From positions 1 to 64,000 of the forward strand of contig CAMEFI010000010.1 of NCBI GenBank assembly GCA_945915475.1: DNA of 64,000 nucleotides, in the 5' to 3' direction. Below are positions 62,508 through 64,000 of this stretch, in pieces. The notes beneath the pieces were generated by a model. The model searched no databases. It was not told the DNA's origin and saw only the letters and a program-made list of their open reading frames with translations. The stretch comes from an uncultured Clostridium sp. GTDB taxonomy: Bacteria; Bacillota; Clostridia; Lachnospirales; Lachnospiraceae. Position 1 is the first letter of the stretch; every line of letters starts with the position of its first letter. Position numbers and translations under genes: made by a program.

Positions 62508-64000
62508 ATGCAGGTTATATTGGCAAAAACAGCAGGCTTTTGTTTTGGTGTAAAACGTGCTGTAGATATGGTATATCAACAGGCAGAACATGGACATGTG
62601 TATACGTATGGCCCGATTATCCACAACGAAGAGGTTGTGAAGGACTTGGCAGAGAAGGGTGTACAGATTATTGAAAACGAAGAAGCATTCGATCACCTTA
62701 CACAAGGAACCATCGTGATTCGCTCCCATGGTGTGGAAAGAAGCATATACGAAAAAGCAAAAGCGCATAAATTAGAGTTAGTGGATGCCACATGCCCTTT
62801 TGTGAAAAAAATACACAATATTGTGGATAAAGATAGTGCAAAGGGAAACCAGATCATTATTATCGGAAACAAAAATCATCCCGAAGTGAGAGGCATTTGT
62901 GGGTGGTGTAATACAGAACCCATTGTAATTGAAAGTGAAGATGAGGCAGATAATTTGCCGGATTTTGGTGAAAAAGAACTAAGTCTGGTGTCACAGACGA
63001 CATTTAATCACAAGAAATTCAATAAGATGGTTGAAATTTTTGAAAGAAAAGGTTATAATATAACCGTTTATAACACCATATGCAATGCAACGGAGGAGCG
63101 ACAGAAGGAAGCTGCAACCATTGCAAAGCAGGTAGATGCGATGATTGTGATTGGTGGCAAGACCAGTTCGAATACGCAAAAGCTATATGAGATTAGCAAA
63201 AAAGAATGTGCAAATACTTACTATATACAGACACTCGTTGACTTGGATTTAGCTACTTTTGAATCCGTTGGTAGGGTAGGTATTACTGCAGGGGCATCTA
63301 CCCCTAATCAAATTATTAAGGAGGTTCATGGTAGCATGGCAGAAGATTTTGGAACAATGTTTGAAGCTAGTTTGGCAGAGGAGAGCAGAATTAGCGTAGG
63401 TAAGATCGTGAAAGGAACCGTTATTGATGTGAAAGATGACGAGATTATTTTGAACATCAATTATAAGGCCGATGGAATCATCACAAAGAATGAGTATTCA
63501 AATGATGCTAACATTTCTTTGAAGGATAAGGTTCAGGTTGGTGAGACAATCGAAGCTAAGGTTATTAAGACCAATGACGGAGATGGTCAGGTTTTATTAT
63601 CTGTTAAGCGTGTAGCAGCAGAGAAGGCCAATGAGAAGTTAGAAGAAGCTTTTAATAACGAAGAAGTATTGAAAGGTGTTGTTACCCAGGTATTAGATGG
63701 TGGTTTAAGTGTTACAGTAGAAGAGGCAAGGGTATTTATTCCTGCAAGTCTGGTATCTGATACTTATGAGAAAGATTTAACAAAGTATAAGGATCAGGAG
63801 ATTGAATTCAAGATTACAGAGTTTAATCCTCGTAAGAGAAGAATCATTGGTAACCGCAAGATGTTAATTGAAGCTGAGAAGAAAGCTGCCAAGGAAGCTT
63901 TATTTGCAAGAATTAATGTTGGTGATACAGTAGAAGGTACTGTTAAGAATGTGACAGACTTTGGTGCATTTATTGATTTAGGTGGAGCAGATGGATTACT
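62508..64000 (+). CDS. ispH: IspH-RpsA fusion: HMBPP reductase plus S1 domains (5' part)
   Basis: Missing from the ORF track because it has no stop before the window end. The frame opens at the ATG at 62508 (AAAAAGGAG upstream). Residues 1-285 are 4-hydroxy-3-methylbut-2-enyl diphosphate reductase, the last step of the MEP isoprenoid pathway, with the three Fe-S cysteines Cys12 (GFCFGVKRA), Cys96 (DATCPF) and Cys192 (NTICNATEERQ), and HGVE and NHPE(V) active-site motifs. After a linker (GSMAEDFGTMFEASL), S1 RNA-binding domains follow (VGKIVKGTVIDVKDD, VLKGVVTQVLDGGL, VGDTVEGTVKNVTDFGAFID). Such fusions are known in Clostridia. The C-terminus is outside the window. Confidence 0.95.
   Translation, partial: MQVILAKTAGFCFGVKRAVDMVYQQAEHGHVYTYGPIIHNEEVVKDLAEKGVQIIENEEAFDHLTQGTIVIRSHGVERSIYEKAKAHKLELVDATCPFVKKIHNIVDKDSAKGNQIIIIGNKNHPEVRGICGWCNTEPIVIESEDEADNLPDFGEKELSLVSQTTFNHKKFNKMVEIFERKGYNITVYNTICNATEERQKEAATIAKQVDAMIVIGGKTSSNTQKLYEISKKECANTYYIQTLVDLDLATFESVGRVGITAGASTPNQIIKEVHGSMAEDFGTMFEASLAEESRISVGKIVKGTVIDVKDDEIILNINYKADGIITKNEYSNDANISLKDKVQVGETIEAKVIKTNDGDGQVLLSVKRVAAEKANEKLEEAFNNEEVLKGVVTQVLDGGLSVTVEEARVFIPASLVSDTYEKDLTKYKDQEIEFKITEFNPRKRRIIGNRKMLIEAEKKAAKEALFARINVGDTVEGTVKNVTDFGAFIDLGGADGL

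Noticed and set aside
1-64000. tRNA, rRNA or CRISPR arrays
   Set aside because: None seen by eye on either strand; a tRNAscan or CRISPR search was not possible here.

Overview
The window reads as the chromosome of an AT-rich, spore-forming Firmicute, most likely a Lachnospiraceae-type Clostridium relative. This is inferred from gene content and synteny, since no rRNA is present. The evidence is: sporulation genes (ylbJ, a spoIIM-like gene, spoIIIE/ftsK with tepA), a typical Firmicute LexA box before recA, an ispH-rpsA fusion, the fhs-folD pair, a separate biotin-carrier Na+-pump decarboxylase operon, and strong consensus sigma-A promoters with GGAGG ribosome-binding sites.

Region 1 (1-16.6 kb) is core chromosome. 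It holds the 3' end of recG, rsmD-coaD, a coiled-coil protein, ylbJ and tmcAL (minus strand), recA-recX with SOS control, rny, a 238-bp palindromic MITE-like insertion with 7-bp target duplication, a spoIIM-like gene, xerD, a GldG-type ABC exporter with a cell-wall-binding protein, and aroC (minus). Region 2 (16.7-31.3 kb) holds rpsO, a repeat-rich intergenic stretch, a scar joining two gene remnants (MerR/BmrR-type regulator and M20 amidohydrolase), pnp with a long leader hairpin, a GH94 phosphorylase, tepA-ftsK, fhs-folD, rimO-pgsA.

Region 3 (31.5-53.5 kb) is the accessory locus and the most interesting part. Nine co-directional, tightly packed genes (about 19.6 kb) encode a SipW-type (Ser-His) signal peptidase, five small proteins with one N-terminal hydrophobic segment each (several with TasA/camelysin-like processing regions), a 3,696-residue secreted protein built of about 30 GLUG-like beta repeats, a membrane-anchored McrB-like AAA+ ATPase, and a DUF2357-like partner that seems to lack the nuclease half. 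An HD-GYP protein lies just upstream and a degenerate GGDEF-EAL protein is convergent downstream, so cyclic-di-GMP may control it. My reading is a SipW-dependent giant surface fibre or matrix system with a repurposed McrBC-like ATPase pair; the function is inference.

Region 4 (53.6-64 kb) is metabolic and core. A five-gene operon carries a 12S-type carboxyltransferase, a lipoprotein-OAD-gamma fusion, a biotin carrier, the Na+-pumping beta subunit and a 5S/OadA-type carboxyltransferase. It is followed by a DUF4143 ATPase, a BaiN/HI0933-type flavoprotein, cmk and the start of an ispH-rpsA fusion cut by the window end.

Most ORF-track lines not listed here are shadow frames. Several ORF-track starts were moved downstream to the codon that has a proper Shine-Dalgarno sequence.
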